DNA of 64,000 bases from Palaemon carinicauda. Taxonomy: Eukaryota; Arthropoda; Malacostraca; Decapoda; Palaemonidae. Of the stretch, positions 10,725-22,700 are shown one piece after another. Both the position numbers and the translations under genes were made by a program. How positions within the stretch are numbered: position 1 is the first letter of the stretch; every line of letters starts with the position of its first letter. The notes under the pieces are model-generated. The model had not been told where the DNA came from. It searched no databases and worked only from the letters and a program-made list of their open reading frames with translations. The stretch is taken from positions 85,644,717 to 85,708,716 of the forward strand of contig NC_090745.1 of assembly GCF_036898095.1 (NCBI RefSeq). Direction: 5' to 3'.

Positions 10725-11110
10725 ATTCACACCCAGGGTGGTGGGTGGAGACCAGCATACATGTTAACAAAGAAGCTAAGTATCCCGTATTTCATTTTAT
10801 TAGTTATTCAAAAATAACATAAAATAAATAAGTACCTGGTAAGGAAGACGACTTGAACCATTACTCTGCCTTTATTAAGTACGTCTTCCTTACTGAGCGT
10901 AGCGGTCCTCTTAGGATGCTGAACGACTCTTAGGTGCTGAAGTATAAAGGGCTGCAACCCATACTAAAGGACCTCATCACAACCTCTAACCTCGGCGCTT
11001 CTCAAGAAAGAATTGACCACCCGCCAAATCAACAAGGATGCGGAAGGCTTCTTAGCCGACCGTACAACCCATAAAAAGTATTCAAGAGAAAGGTTAAAAA
11101 GGTTATGGGA

Positions 11111-12302
11111 TTATGGGAATGTAGTGGCTGAGCCCTCACCTACTACTGCACTCGCTGCTACGAATGGTCCCAGGGTGTAGCAGTTCTCGTAAAGAGACTG
11201 GACATCTTTGAGATAGAATGATGCGAACACTGACTTGCTTCTCCAATAGGTTGCATCCATAACACTCTGCAGAGAACGGTTCTGTTTGAAGGCCACTGAA
11301 GTAGCCACAGCTCTCACTTCATGTGTCCTTACCTTCAGCAAAGCAAGGTCTTCTTCCTTCAGATGAGAATGTGCTTCCCTAATCAGAAGCCTGATGTAGT
11401 AAGAAACTGAGTTCTTAGACATTGGAAGAGAAGGCTTCTTGATAACACACCATAAGGCTTCTGATTGTCCTCGTAAAGGTTTTGACCTTTTTAGATAGTA
11501 CCTAAGAGCTCTAACTGGGCAAAGTACTCTCTCCAGTTCGTTCCCCACCAAGTTGGACAGGCTTGGGATCTCGAACGACTTAGGCCAAGGACGTGAAGGA
11601 AGCTCGTTTTTAGCAAAAACCGAGCTGCAAGGAACATGTAGCCGTTTCAGATGTGAAAACTATGTTCCTGCTGAAGGCGTGGATCTCACTTACTCTTTTA
11701 GCTGTTGCCAAGCACACGAGGAAAAGAGTTTTTAATGTGAGGTCCTTAAAAGAGGCTGATTGGAGAGGTTCAAATCTTGATGACATAAGGAACCTTAGGA
11801 CCACGTCTAGATTCCAGCCTGGAGTGGACAACCGACGTTCCTTTGAGGTCTCAAAAGACCTAAGGAGGTCCTGTAGATCTTTGTTGGTGGAAAGATCTAA
11901 GCCTCTGTGGCGGAAAACCGCTGCCAACATACTTCTGTAACCCTTGATCGTAGGAGCTGAAAGGGATCTTACGTTCCTTAGATGTAACAGGAAGTCAGCA
12001 ATCTGGGTTACAGTGGTACTGGTTGAGGAAACTGCATTGGCCTTGCACCAGCTTCGGAAGACATCCCATTTAGACTGATAGACTCTGAGAGTGGATGTCC
12101 TCCTTGCTCTGGCAATCGCTCTGGCTGCCTCCTTCGAAAAGCCTCTAGCTCTTGAGAGTCTTTCGATAGTCTGAAGGCAGTCAGACGAAGAGCGTGGAGG
12201 TTTGGGTGTACCTTCTTTACGTGAGGTTGACGTAGAAGGTCCACTCTTAGAGGAAGAGTCCTGGGAATGTCGACCAGCCATTGCAGTACCTCTGTGAACC
12301 AT
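11111..12302 (-). pseudogene. Tyrosine recombinase (DIRS B), one frameshift
   Basis: Start at the ATG at 12,300-12,302 (MVHRGTAMAGRHS). The N-terminal part, to about 11,610, is open and keeps the core-binding region (RVYQSKWDVFRSWC, APTIKGYRSMLAAVFRHRG) and the first catalytic Arg in TAKRVSEIHAF. A small indel near 11,605-11,615 shifts the frame. The C-terminal part (11,551-11,111) is open again with HEVRAVATS (HxxR intact) and FASFYLKDV (Tyr intact). All catalytic residues survive, so a single indel separates it from an open frame. It overlaps the RNase H end in another frame. Confidence 0.88.
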
Positions 12303-13437
12303 TCTCTCGCGGGCCAGAGGGGAGCAACCAACGTCAGCCGTGTCCCTTTGTGAGAGGCGAACTTCTGAAGTACCCTGTTGACAATCTTGAACGGCGGGAA
12401 TGCATACAGGTCGAGATGGGACCAATCCAGCAGAAAAGCATCCATGTGAACTGCTGCTGGGTCTGGAATCGGAGAACAATACAACGGGAGCCTCTAGGTC
12501 ATCGAGGTAGCGAACAGATCTATGGTTGGCTGACCCCACAGGGCCCAAAGTCTGCTGCAAACATTCTTGTGAAGGGTCCACTCTGTGGGGATGACCTGAC
12601 CCTTCCGGCTGAGGCGATCTGCCGTGACATTCATATCGCCCTGAATGAACCTCGTTCCCAGCGTGAGCTTTCGATCTTTTGACCAGATGAGGAGGTCCCT
12701 TGCGATCTAGAACAACTTCCACGAATGAGTCCCTCCCTGCTTGGAGATGTAAGCCAAGGCTGTGGTGTTGTCGGAGTCCACCTCCACCACCTTGTTTAGC
12801 TGGAGGGACTTGAAGTTTATCAAGGCCAGATGAACCGCCAACAACTCCTTGCAATTGATGTGAAGTGTCCTTTGCTCCTGATTCCATGTTCCCGAGCATT
12901 CCTGTCCGTCCAATGTCGCACCCCAGCCCGTGTCTGATGCGTCCGAGAAGAGACGGCGGTCGGGGTTCTGAACAGCCAAAGGTAGACCTTCCTTGAGAAG
13001 AAAGCTGTTCTTCCACCACGTTAGAGTAGACCTCATCTCTTCGGAAACAGGAACTGAGACCGTCTCTAGCGTCATGTCCTTTATCCAGTGAGCAGCTAGA
13101 TGATACTGAAGGGGGCGGAGGTGGAGTCTCCCTAACTCGATGAACAGGGCCAGCGATGAAAGTGTCCCTGTTAGACTCATCCACTACCTGACTGAGCATC
13201 GATTCCTTCTCAGCATGCTCTGGATGCATTCTAGGGCTTGGTTGATCCTTGGGGCCGACAGAAAAGCCCGAAAAACTCGACTCTGAATCTCCATACCCAG
13301 GTAGACAAAGGTCTGGGATGGGACGAGCTGGGACTTCTCTAAATTGACCAGGAGGCCCAGTTCCTTGGTCAGATCCATAGTCCATCTGAGATTCTCCAGA
13401 CAGCGACGACTTGTGGGAGCTCTTAAAAGCCAGTCGT
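12008..13437 (-). pseudogene. RT C-terminus, RNase H and methyltransferase-like region (DIRS B)
   Basis: The RT fragment begins at DDWLLRAPTSRR next to 13,437; everything N-terminal, including half of the YxDD box, is deleted. The RT thumb follows (LGLLVNLEKSQLVPSQTFVY), then RNase H at 13,180-12,707 (FSDASDTGWGA, ELLAVHLAL, VDSDNTTALAYISKQGG). A frameshift near 12,707 separates the last part (12,484-12,008: CSPIPDPAAVHMDAFLLDW, YAFPPFKIVNRVL, VAPLWPAREWF). RT activity is impossible without the palm. Confidence 0.85.
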
Positions 13438-15672
13438 CTGACGGAGCCGGACACAAGATCATGGTACTGCTGCACAGTCTGTGAACTGTCAACCATGGGG
13501 AAGCGAGGAAGTACAGCGACAACCCGAAACTGTCTAGACTGTCTGGGTCGTACAGACAACTCCTTATCGGGTTGCTGAGGTTGCCGCACTGCGTCACAAT
13601 AAGTCACTTCTGCTGGTTGTTGAACGTCTTCCCAGTGACACACTGACTCCGTAAACAAAAAATCCTCTAACAAGGACTAAGCTTGTACTGCATGTCTTGC
13701 AACAAAGCTCAAGGTCTATGGGAGCAGGTGTGGCAACAGACGGGGTTAGCGACAAGCGGAACCAATACCCTCCCTGGAAGCATGTTATGCTTAAATAAAA
13801 GTCCAAAGGAGGCTAAGCAGCTTAAGGCTCCTCTCCAAATGACAGAGTCCTCAAGGGAATATCAGAAGGAGGGAGAATAGCACTTTCTCATCTACAGGAA
13901 CCATATCCGAGAAAAGCTAAGTTCTCTCAGTGAGGGTTTCACTGGAGCAAAAGCAGCAGACCAGAAGGCAACGTTATGAAACTGCTTGACAGTCTTGTGA
14001 GTTGGCAACAACCAAAGATGTGTGACTGAGGAGCATGCGGTAAGGTATGCAGAGCATGCTGTAAGGTATGCACATGCTAAGGTATGCAGAGCATGCTGAA
14101 TGTAGAGCATGCTGTAAGGTATGCAGTGTTGCATGGCATGCGGCTTATGCTGCATGGGCTGAGGCTCATGCTGCATGGGATGAGGCTCATGCTGCATGGT
14201 ATGAGGCTCATGCTGCATGGGATGAGGCTCATGCTGCAAGGGATGAGGCTCATGCCGCATGGGTTGAGGAGGATGCCGCATAGTATGAGGCTCCTGCCTC
14301 ATGGGTTGAGGAGGTTGCCGCATAGCATGAGGCTCCTGCCTCATGGTTTGAGGAGGATGCCGCATAGCATGAGGCTCCTCATAGCATGAGGCTCCTGGCT
14401 CATGGGTTGAGGAGGATGCCGCATAGCATGAGGCTCCTGCCTCATGGGTTGAGGAGGATGCCGCATAGCATGAGGCTCCTGCCTCATGGGTAGAGGAGGT
14501 CGCCGCATAGCATGAGGCTCCTGCCTCATGGGTTGAGGAGGATGCCGCATAGCATGAGGCTCCTCATAGCATGAGGCTCCTGCCTCATGGGTTGAGGAGG
14601 ATGCCGCATAGCATGAGGCTCCTCATAGCATGAGGCTCCTGCCTCATGGGTTGAGGAGGATGCCGCATAGCATGAGGCTCCTGCCTCATGGTTTGAGGAG
14701 GATGCCGCATAGCATGAGGCTCCTGCCTCAAGGGTAGAGGAGGTTGCCGCATAGCATGAGGCTCCTGCCTCATGGGTTGAGGAGGATGCCGCATAGCATG
14801 AGGCTCCTCATAGCATGAGGCTCCTGCCTCATGGGTAGAGGAGGTTGCCGCATAGCATGAGGCTCCTGCCTCATGGGTTGAGGAGGTTGCCTCATAGTGC
14901 TGGAACCCGGCAACTCCCGATGCGGCAACTCACGCATGAAAGCAGGAGGCGCAGCAAGAACATGCGTCTGGCAGGGTGGACTGCGCATCGGAGGTGGAGC
15001 TCTCACAGGTGGAGGGTGGGAGCAGGCAGCCGCAGTATCTGCTGAGCGCACAACCTCGGCGGGTTGTAGGTTAACAGGCTACATTGTCAACCTTCCAGCA
15101 TGATACTCCTGTATGAAGGAGCAAGCTGAGACTGTATAGTCTGCAGCATGGACCACTAGGGTCTATGAAAGACAACAACAAACGGAGCTACTGTCCGTTG
15201 AGACTGAGGGTCTAAAACAGCTGGTGCGGCAACAGACGGAGTTACTGCCTGTTGCGGTACCACTTTGCCTCTCTGGGAGGTGTGCAGTTGTCGTACTGCA
15301 GCAAGTCCGAACTGACCCAGTGCTAATGGCTACACCTAGGAGTTGGACTTGCGCGGAAGGGACCGACTTGCACTTAAAAGTTGCAAGATTTGGTCCATGG
15401 TTTCTGCGAGAAACCTCTTCCGCAGACGAGGAATAAATGGGCTCTCTCGTCTTTGTGTGGGTGGGGTGATCACGTCGGCTACGTGAGTGGGTACACCCGA
15501 AACCACGGAGGGAAACGTCTGTTCGTCGATCAAGGCCTGATGAACCCATAAGTCCTTCGACGTTACTTCTCCCCTGGGCTTGGGAGCTTGTAAGAGGTCC
15601 CAGACTAGGCGAACAACTGGCACGAACAGACGAACCCTCGAACGCAACACTGTAACACTTTGCGCTTATCAC
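13438..15672 (-). pseudogene. gag-like region (DIRS B), fused to RT by deletion
   Basis: Gag-derived sequence, recognisable next to the junction by DSSQTVQQYHDLVSGSV, which parallels DSSQTVQQFHDVASGSV in element E. 15,163-15,672 carries the N-terminal gag part with FEGSSVRASCSPSLGPL and SSQAQGRSNV, matching E and G downstream of their zinc finger. The zinc-finger segment itself is absent. The centre is a 42-bp repeat array. Frames are broken by stops and indels. Confidence 0.7.
14040..14905 (-). repeat. 42-bp coding minisatellite (DIRS B gag)
   Basis: Units of 42 bp (catgggttgaggaggatgcc plus gcatagcatgaggctcctgcct on the plus strand) encode a 14-residue Met/Arg/Gln/Glu/Pro/His repeat on the minus strand (MRQEPHAMRHPPQP). 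Several partial 19-bp duplications of catagcatgaggctcct break the frame at 14,380, 14,563, 14,623 and 14,806. The region 14,040-14,250 holds shorter, older ggctcatgctgcatgggatg units. Confidence 0.92.
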
Positions 15673-16849
15673 TTTATCACTTTTGAATTTCTGTTTGCAC
15701 TTATTTCACTGAACTCGAAACTTTAAGTGGTTTGTACCTGAAACACGCAATTCTATCCTTCATTAAAAGTTAGTAATTGCGAAAACAGTATAACAATGTA
15801 ACAGAAAAACATAATGAAAGATAAAAAAATTCAGTGGCTGGAAAAGAGACTAAACACTAGATCAAATAAACTACGTTTAAAATCTCTCACCGCATAAAGC
15901 CTGGGAACAAGAATAAAACTCTAGAAACGTTTACCTTCTTCCCCTAAAGAGACTAGGGAGAAGAGCAAAAACGATAACAACGTTACCCGCTTGAACGAAA
16001 CGTTTATCCTCCTCTCTCTCCCTCCGTCTCTATCTCTCTCTCTCTCTCTCTTGACTTAGAACCTGAGAGATGAGCCCAATTATATATATCGTTAAAACAT
16101 ATTGTTAAAGGAAAAAAAAAAACTGAAAGATTTCCCAAATAAAAAGTTCCTTTATTAGAATTAAAACCATTTAAGCTAAGAAAGAATGAACAAAACGCTA
16201 GAATCGGTTTACTCTTACTGCAACGTGAAACCGTGAATACTCTCTCTCTATCGTAACGATAGAGCGCAAGTTGAACGTTCTGAACGTCAACAACTGCGGA
16301 GACAAAACAAAACGTTAGTTCAACTTTGAAAACAGTACAAGACTATCAAAGAAATTCTTTCAAAAACATAAAATAGCATAAAATCTTAACAGGAAAAAAC
16401 GATATGACGGGCTCAATGTTAATTAACTTCGGTTCCAAGAAAAGACCGCCTACTATTAGGAAAGGTCGCATATAAACAAACATAAAAATTAATTTTAATA
16501 AGTTTATAATAAAAGGAAGTTAATCGAAGAGGCCTGTAAAAGGCGGAGAGATATAAAATAAATCTATAACTTTGTTAAGCAAATAAAGAAAGGGAGTCTA
16601 TACTCTCTTCAACACCAACACTTCCGTCTAAGGGAAGGGTCGGCCATTTAAAAGTGAAAGAGAGTTCATACTCTCTTCGTCACCAAAATTAAATCAAATT
16701 AATTCCAAAAACTTGCTAAGCTAATGTTAAAGCTTCCTGAATAGCGAAGGCTAAACTCTAGAGCAAATACATCACCAAATCGTGAACAATAACTCCAGAA
16801 TCAACAGCGTATCCATGTAGGTCTAGCCGGCGGCACGACAGAGGAAAAA
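15673..16849 (-). other. Long 5' leader of DIRS B
   Basis: About 1.2 kb, AT-rich and non-coding, between gag and the 5' terminal repeat. It holds short (TC)n near 16,020-16,050 and shared blocks with C (gaagaggcct, gaccgcctac). On the minus strand a tactaac-like branch point and a ttcag end at about 15,738, just before gag, look like a splice acceptor. E and G have only about 200 bp here. Confidence 0.6.
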
Positions 16850-17013
16850 TTGAGGTGGTGTTGACAAGAAGTACTAGAGTACCTGACCACAGATGGCGCT
16901 GTTGTGTACACCCCCACCTGTATAGCGATCGCTGGCGTATCCCGACCGTAGATTTCTGTCGGGCAACAGAGTTGACAGCTACATGATTATCGGGTAAGAT
17001 TAATATTGAAAAA
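16850..17013 (-). repeat. Terminal inverted repeat, 5' end of DIRS B
   Basis: Inverted partner of 10,396-10,570. It ends near 17,013, where ttaatattgaa matches the internal complementary region and the flanking sequence departs. Confidence 0.9.
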
Positions 17014-17471
17014 TCAACATACAGTACTGTATAATCAATATAATCGATGCAAAAACTAACCTATACATATATGTGTACACTAAATGAGTTTGGTTCTTCA
17101 TTATGATCAGAGATGAACGTAAACAAAACATTGGTTGCCATTTTTTATCGTGCTTTTTAGGTGTTTAGGAAACGCATGATATAAAATCGCCTTTAATATT
17201 TGTGCCTGTTTTAGTTTAGGGTGCTGTAGTACATGCATTAAGTGTTCTGTACATTAAAGGGTGGTTTGTTAACAGTACTACGTACAAGGGAAGGTTTTAA
17301 AAGTCCGAATATACATGTTAAATAAATAGGTAAATATGATGTCACTACTTCGCGGATTTTCACCTATCGCGCCCGCGTCTGAAACCTATCTACCGCGATA
17401 AACGAGGGTTCACTGTATACTAAATTCGGGGGTTATATCCTAAAATCAGGGAAATTTACTCTAAATTTGGG
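17014..17471. other. Spacer with a Tigger/mariner-type terminal remnant
   Basis: AT-rich sequence with no gene. At 17,345-17,414 a stretch with ttcgcggattttcacctatc, then ctaccgcgataaacgagggt and ending tcactgta looks like one terminal inverted repeat of a pogo/Tigger-type DNA transposon (outward end cagtgaaccctcg). I did not find its partner in the window. Confidence 0.5.
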
Positions 17472-17704
17472 AAAAAATATGATATTTTCCATTCAAAATA
17501 AATTTTTGAATATACTTACCCGGTGAATATATAAATAGCTGACGTCTCCGACGGTCGACAGATTCCAAAAACTCGCGAGCGATCGCCATGAAGGCTGCCG
17601 GGTGTGCCCACCAGCGCCGACTATCGGCCAGATACCGCATATACTTCTCAACCAAACCAGTTCTTCTCAGTCCGTAGGATCTCTATCGGGGAAGAAGGGA
17701 GGGC

Positions 17705-17810
17705 CTTTAATTATATATATTCACCGGGTAAGTATATTCAAAAATTTATTTTAAATTGAAAATATCATTTTTAAATATTAAACTTAGTCGGTGAATATAT
17801 AAATAGCTGA
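17705..17810 (-). repeat. Internal complementary region (DIRS C)
   Basis: The left half is the reverse complement of 17,472-17,540. The right half (taaatattaaacttagtcgg onward) predicts the lost 5' end of the element. Confidence 0.8.
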
Positions 17811-17907
17811 TTCACACCCATGGTGGTGGGTAGAGACCAGTATTAAAACAATAAAGGCGTATATGCTCAAGAGTTTTTGACAAATATTAAAAAAACAAAC
17901 TTAAGTA

Positions 17908-18605
17908 CAGTGGAACCTCTACACACGAACGTATCTACATCCGAATTTTCCAACATCCGAAGTAAAATTCGAGTAAATTTTTGACTCTACACCCGAATTT
18001 TATTTCGACACACGAAGTAAACATTTCGCCATTGAGCGTCGAGTGCTCAGTTCTCTATTCTTGTGTGTATCGTGTGGTTGTCCTCTGTTTGGTCTGTTAT
18101 TAACAGTGCTTATTTTCTTCCTTTTCTCACATTTCCTTTTTGATTTTACCTATAATCATGGTGCCTAAGAAGCTAAGTTTCAGTACAGGAAGAGGGCAAT
18201 TCTTTCATTAGAATTGAAGCAAGAAATTATAGAAAAACATGAGAGCAGTGTGCATGTGAGTGATACTGTATGGCTAAACAATATGGCCAGAATAGGCCTA
18301 TGATCTCGAGGATCATCAAGCTGAAGGCAGCCATTAAAGTAAATAACCATCGAAGGGGATCACCATTATTACAAGACATCCTAGCAATACCCTGGAAGAG
18401 ATAGAACGCCTTTTGTTGATAGGGATAAAGGACAAAGAGATTGTTGGCAACGATCATTTGTGAGAAGGGCCAGCGTGATGAACAGAAAGAAAGAAAAAAG
18501 TAAAGCAAAGAAAACCATGATAGGATTAACAAGCTCTTCTAAATAAGACTTCTCTCTTTTTCTGTTTCTCTCTAAACATAGCATTAACATGTTATTTAAA
18601 TAAAA

Positions 18606-18690
<85 letters not shown>

Positions 18691-19343
18691 CTTCTTCGCT
18701 GTTATAGTGTTAGATACGTCTATTATTTTTTTTCCGAGAGAGAGAGAGAGAGAGAGATTAAACAAAAATGTGTTTAGAGTTCATATGATTTTTAACAGCG
18801 TCAACGAGTTGAAAAACAATTAAATGTAACTAAGAAAGTAATAACACCTAATCTGAATTTCTTTATTAACTAAAACAAATATTGATACAAACACACTCGT
18901 GTGCATATGCACAAACACACACACAGGTGCAAAAACTGCTACGCAGTAAGAGAGACGGTGGGGGAGGAGGTAGAGATGGTGACTGCGATAACATACCGTA
19001 ACTCGTCACTGAAAGTGATGAAAATAAAAAACTCAAAAGAAAAAAATGTAAAAAATATGAAATATAAAAATAAAAAAATAAATAAATAAGCTAAGTTAGA
19101 TTAAAATTTCCGTAGTGTAAGTAATGGTATGTTATCGCAGTCACCATCTCTACCTCCTCGCCGATCGTGTCTCCTCGTGCGTGTGTGTGTGTTTGCGCAT
19201 ACGCACACGAGTGTGTTTGTATCAATATTTGTTTTAGTTAATAAAGGAATTCAGATTCGTTGATATTGTTTTTTTAGTTACATTTAACTGTCTTTCAACT
19301 CGTTAACGCTGTTAAAAATCATATGTACACAACACAGTTTTTT

Positions 19344-19418
<75 letters not shown>

Positions 19419-19458
19419 AAAAAATTAATAGACGTCTCTAACACTAACAGTGAAGAAG

Positions 19459-19536
<78 letters not shown>

Positions 19537-19900
19537 TTAAAGAACATGTTACCACCATGTCTACCTTCTCGCCGATCGTCCGTCTCTTCCTGGCGTAGCA
19601 TTTCCTACACCTGCGTTTGCCTGTCTCAAAGGAAAAGTGGCAATAAAACACATTTTTTATTTATCATTTCTTTATAATTATCTTTTTTACATGCTTCTTT
19701 CATATTATGCAGTTATGTTATTGTTATGTGTAATTATGTGTAGCCATTTATTAAGCATTTATTATGGGTTTTTAGGCTGAGGAACGAATTAAATGAATTA
19801 CCATGTATTCTTATGGGAAAATTCGTTTCTACATCCGAACATTTTCTACATCCGAAGTTGGTTGTGGAACGAATTAAATTCGTATGTAGAGGTACCACTG
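17908..19900 (+). mobile_element. Tigger/pogo-type DNA transposon remnant
   Basis: The ends are inverted: cagtggaacctctac at 17,908 and its complement with gtagaggtaccactg at 19,900, plus subterminal tacatccgaa blocks. A TA dinucleotide flanks both sides (17,906-17,907 and 19,901-19,902), the expected target duplication. DIRS C continues on both sides. Near 18,158-18,330 decayed plus-strand peptides such as ILSLELKQEIIEKHESSVHV and ARIGL resemble the N-terminal helix-turn-helix of Tigger/CENP-B transposases. The rest of the transposase is gone, replaced by a large palindrome. Non-autonomous. Confidence 0.85.
18587..19553. repeat. Long palindrome with mirrored TC/GA microsatellites
   Basis: The left arm, about 18,587-19,035, and the right arm, about 19,105-19,553, are inverted copies with a short AT-rich centre near 19,070. 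Shared blocks in order are acatgtt with the ttaaataaa run, (TC)n, gttcttcttc, the acgtctatta block, (GA)n, the tcatatgatttttaacagcg block, acaaacacactcgtgtgc, and the agatggtgactgcgataaca block. Microsatellites lie at 18,607-18,687 (TC), 18,735-18,758 (GA), 19,349-19,418 (TC) and 19,462-19,530 (GA). Confidence 0.9.
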
Positions 19901-20197
19901 TATAGGTACCTGATAAGGAAGCTGACTCTGATGAATACTCTGACTCATTAGTCCGCTATCCTTATGAAGCCCAGCGATCCTCTCAGGATGCTGAAAGACT
20001 TCTAGGAGCTGTTATAATCAGGGTGAACACCCCTACAACAGGACCTCATCAATACCCTTAATCTGGGCGCTCTCAAGAAACAATATTTTGACCACCCGCC
20101 AAATCAAAAGATTGCGAAAGACTTCTTAGTCTCCCGTACAACCCAAAACAAGATTAAAAATTTCAAGAGAAGATTAAAAGGATATTGGGATTAAGGG

Positions 20198-21377
20198 AAT
20201 GTAGTGGTAGAACCTTCACCCAATACTGCACTCGCTGCTACGAATGGTCCCAACGTGTAGCAATCCTCATAAAGAGTCTGGACATCTTTCAAGTAATATG
20301 AAGCGAACACCTACTTGCTTCTCCAAAAGGTCGCGTCCATAATACTTCTAAGGGATCTATTTTGTTTAAATGCTACTGAAGTTGCTACCGCTCTAACTTC
20401 ATGAGCCTTAACTTTAAGCAAATTACGATCCTTCTCACTTAAATGAGTGTGTGCCTCTCTAATCCATAGTCTAATAAAATAAGACAACGCATTCTTCGAC
20501 TTAGGCAAAGAGGGCTTTTTAAACGGAGCACCATAAGGCCTCTGAAAAAACCTCACAGCAGTTTAGTTCTAGATAAATAAAACTAAGAGCTCTAACGGGG
20601 CACAGCACTCTTTCAACTTCATTCCCAACAATCTCAGATAGACTGGGAAGTTCAAAGGATTTAGGCCATGGACGAGACGGAAGTCCATTTTTGGCCAAAA
20701 AATCAAGCTGAAGAGAGCATACTGCTTTATTAGCGGAGAAGCAGATATTCTTGCTAAAAGCATGTATCTCACTAACCCTTTCCGCAGAAGCCAAGCTCAC
20801 CAAGAAAAGTGTCTTGAGGGTAAGATCCTTCAGGGAGGTCGAACTTAACGGTTCAAACCTGTCTGACATAAGGAACTGCAGGACCACGTCCAAGTTCTAA
20901 AAAGGAGTAGAAATGTGACGCTCCTTGGAAGTCTCGAAAGACTTAAGAAGGTCTTGAAGATCTTTGTTATTAGATAGATTCAAATTTCTATACAGAAGCT
21001 AACATGCTTCTGTAGCCTTTAATGGTAGATGCAGAAAGGGAGCGACCATTTCTCAGATAAAGCAGAAAATCTGCAATCTGCGCTACAGAGGTACTGGAAG
21101 AGGAAATAGAGGAGGACTTGCACCAGTCTCTAAATACCTCCCATTTTGACAGATAAGTCCTGATGGTAGAGGATCTTCTAGCCCTCGCGATCGCTCTAGC
21201 TGCCTCCTTCGAAAACCCCCGAGCTCTAGAGAGACTTTTGATAGGCTGAAGGCAGGTAGATGAAGCGCGGGGAGGCTTTGATGAAATCTCTTTACGTGAG
21301 GCTGACGCAGGAGATCCATCCGCAACGGTAGACTTCTTGGAATGTCTACTAGCCATAAAAGTACCTCTGTGAACCAC
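20198..21377 (-). pseudogene. Tyrosine recombinase (DIRS C), broken
   Basis: The N-terminal part at 21,377-20,988 (MVHRGTFMASRHS by alignment, the start codon being GTG here) includes TYLSKWEVFRDWCK and ASTIKGYRSMLASV. After a break, 20,893-20,519 has LKTLFLVSLASAERVSEIHAFSKN, with the first catalytic Arg kept although the usual AKR is AER. 20,556-20,311 keeps HEVRAVATS. A TAG stop sits between WRSK and VFAS near 20,311, and the catalytic Tyr context ASYYLKDV follows. Two frame breaks and one stop; catalytic residues survive. Confidence 0.85.
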
Positions 21378-22700
21378 TCAATCGTGGGCCAGAGGGGAGC
21401 AACCAACGTCAACCTGGTCCCTTTGTGAGAGGCGAACTTCTGAAGAACCTTGTCTAGGATCTAGAATAGTGGGAAGGCAAAAGTATAGGTGAGACCAGTC
21501 CAGCAGGAAAACGTCTATGTGGGCTGCCTCTGGATCTGGAACTGGAGAGCAGTAAGTCGAGAGCCTCTTTGTCAGTGAGGTCTCAAAAAGATCTACGGTG
21601 GGTTGACCCCATGTCATCCATAGCTTCTCGCACACAGTCTTGTGCAACGTCCACTCCATGGAGATGACTTGTCCTCTTCTGCTGAGGCAGTCCGCTAAGA
21701 CATTCATTTCTCCTTGCACAAATCTCGTCAAAAGAGAGATGTTACTTGCCTTAAATGGAGTTCCTTCTGATCCGTGGACCAAAGACCCGAGCATTCCAGA
21801 CTGTCCAGTGGAGCTCCCTAACCCAAATCCGATGCATCTGAATACAACACATGGTTTGGGTTCTTGATCGCAAGAGAAAAACCTTCTCGAAGTCTGATGT
21901 TGCTGTCCCACCAAGTCAGACATGACTAGACTGAGTTGGAGATTGGGATAGAGATACTCTCTAAGCCCTTCTCCTTGTTCCAATGGTTTAGGTGAAATTG
22001 GAGAGGGCAAAGGTTGAGTCTCCCCAGAGAGATAAACTACTCCAGCGATGAAAGAGTTCCCACGAGGCTAGTTCAATCTCTTACAGAGCAACTGTTTTTC
22101 TCTTGCAAGTGACGGACTTTTAACAGAGCTTGTTCCATTCCTGTGGGAGACGAAAAGGCCCGAAAAATTCGACACTGTTACTCCATCCCCAAATAAAGAA
22201 TAGTCTGGGATGGAGTACTGTAAGTTACGACGTCTCTACGTTCACTATGAGACCTAGCTCCTTGGTTAGGTCTAATGTCCATTAGAGGCTCTCCAGACAG
22301 CGATGTAATGACGACGCCCTGATTAGCCAGTCGTCAAAATAAAGGGAGGCTCTGATTCCTCAAAAAAAAAAAAAAAAAAATGTAGAAAGCTTGCTACATT
22401 TTGCAAGAGCCTTGTAAAAACAAGAGGAGCAGGAAGGAGGCCGAAGCACAGTGCTCGAAATTGGTACACTACTTTCCCGTCCACAAACCTCAGATGTTGT
22501 TGAAAGTTTGGATGAATCGGGATGTGGAAGTATGCATCCTGAAGGTCGAGAGAGACCATCCAGTCGCCCTCCCTTACTGCTGCCAAGACAGATTTGGTAG
22601 TCTTCATCGTGAACTTTGTCTTGACAATGAACACATTGAGCGCACTTACATCTTAAGTACTCCTGCAGTGAACGTGGCTGCCAGTTCATTGGAGCCATCC
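21083..22700 (-). pseudogene. RT-RNase H region (DIRS C), broken
   Basis: RT palm at 22,634-22,400: KTTKSVLAAVREGDWMVSLD, then LQDAYFHIPIHPN, FRALCFGLLPAPLVFTRLLQ. A run of about 19 A (22,362-22,380) interrupts just before ASFILTTG, where YLDDWL is expected. RNase H and the methyltransferase-like part follow at 22,010-21,378 (RFVQGEMNVLADCLSRRGQV, TWGQPTVDLFETSLTKRL, CSPVPDPEAAHIDVFLLDWS) with frame changes. It overlaps the recombinase start. Confidence 0.82.

Larger units (their letters stand above)
10396..17013 (-). mobile_element. DIRS element B, full ends, internally deleted
   Basis: Both ends are present: a 3' repeat at 10,396-10,570 and its inverted 5' partner at 16,850-17,013, sharing the cgccagcgatcgctatacag core. 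The internal complementary region is at 10,633-10,724. Inside, on the minus strand, are a recombinase with one frameshift, the C-terminal half of RT-RNase H, and a gag with a 42-bp minisatellite. An internal deletion near 13,437 joins gag to RT in front of the catalytic Asp pair. It inserted into fragment J. Confidence 0.9.

Noticed and set aside
14040..14905. CRISPR-like regular repeats (also at 4,256 and 31,263)
   Set aside because: Units are contiguous without unique spacers, and the DNA is eukaryotic; these are minisatellites in gag.
19415..19677. Arg-Glu and Leu-Ser dipeptide frames
   Set aside because: Translation of GA/TC microsatellites in the palindrome.
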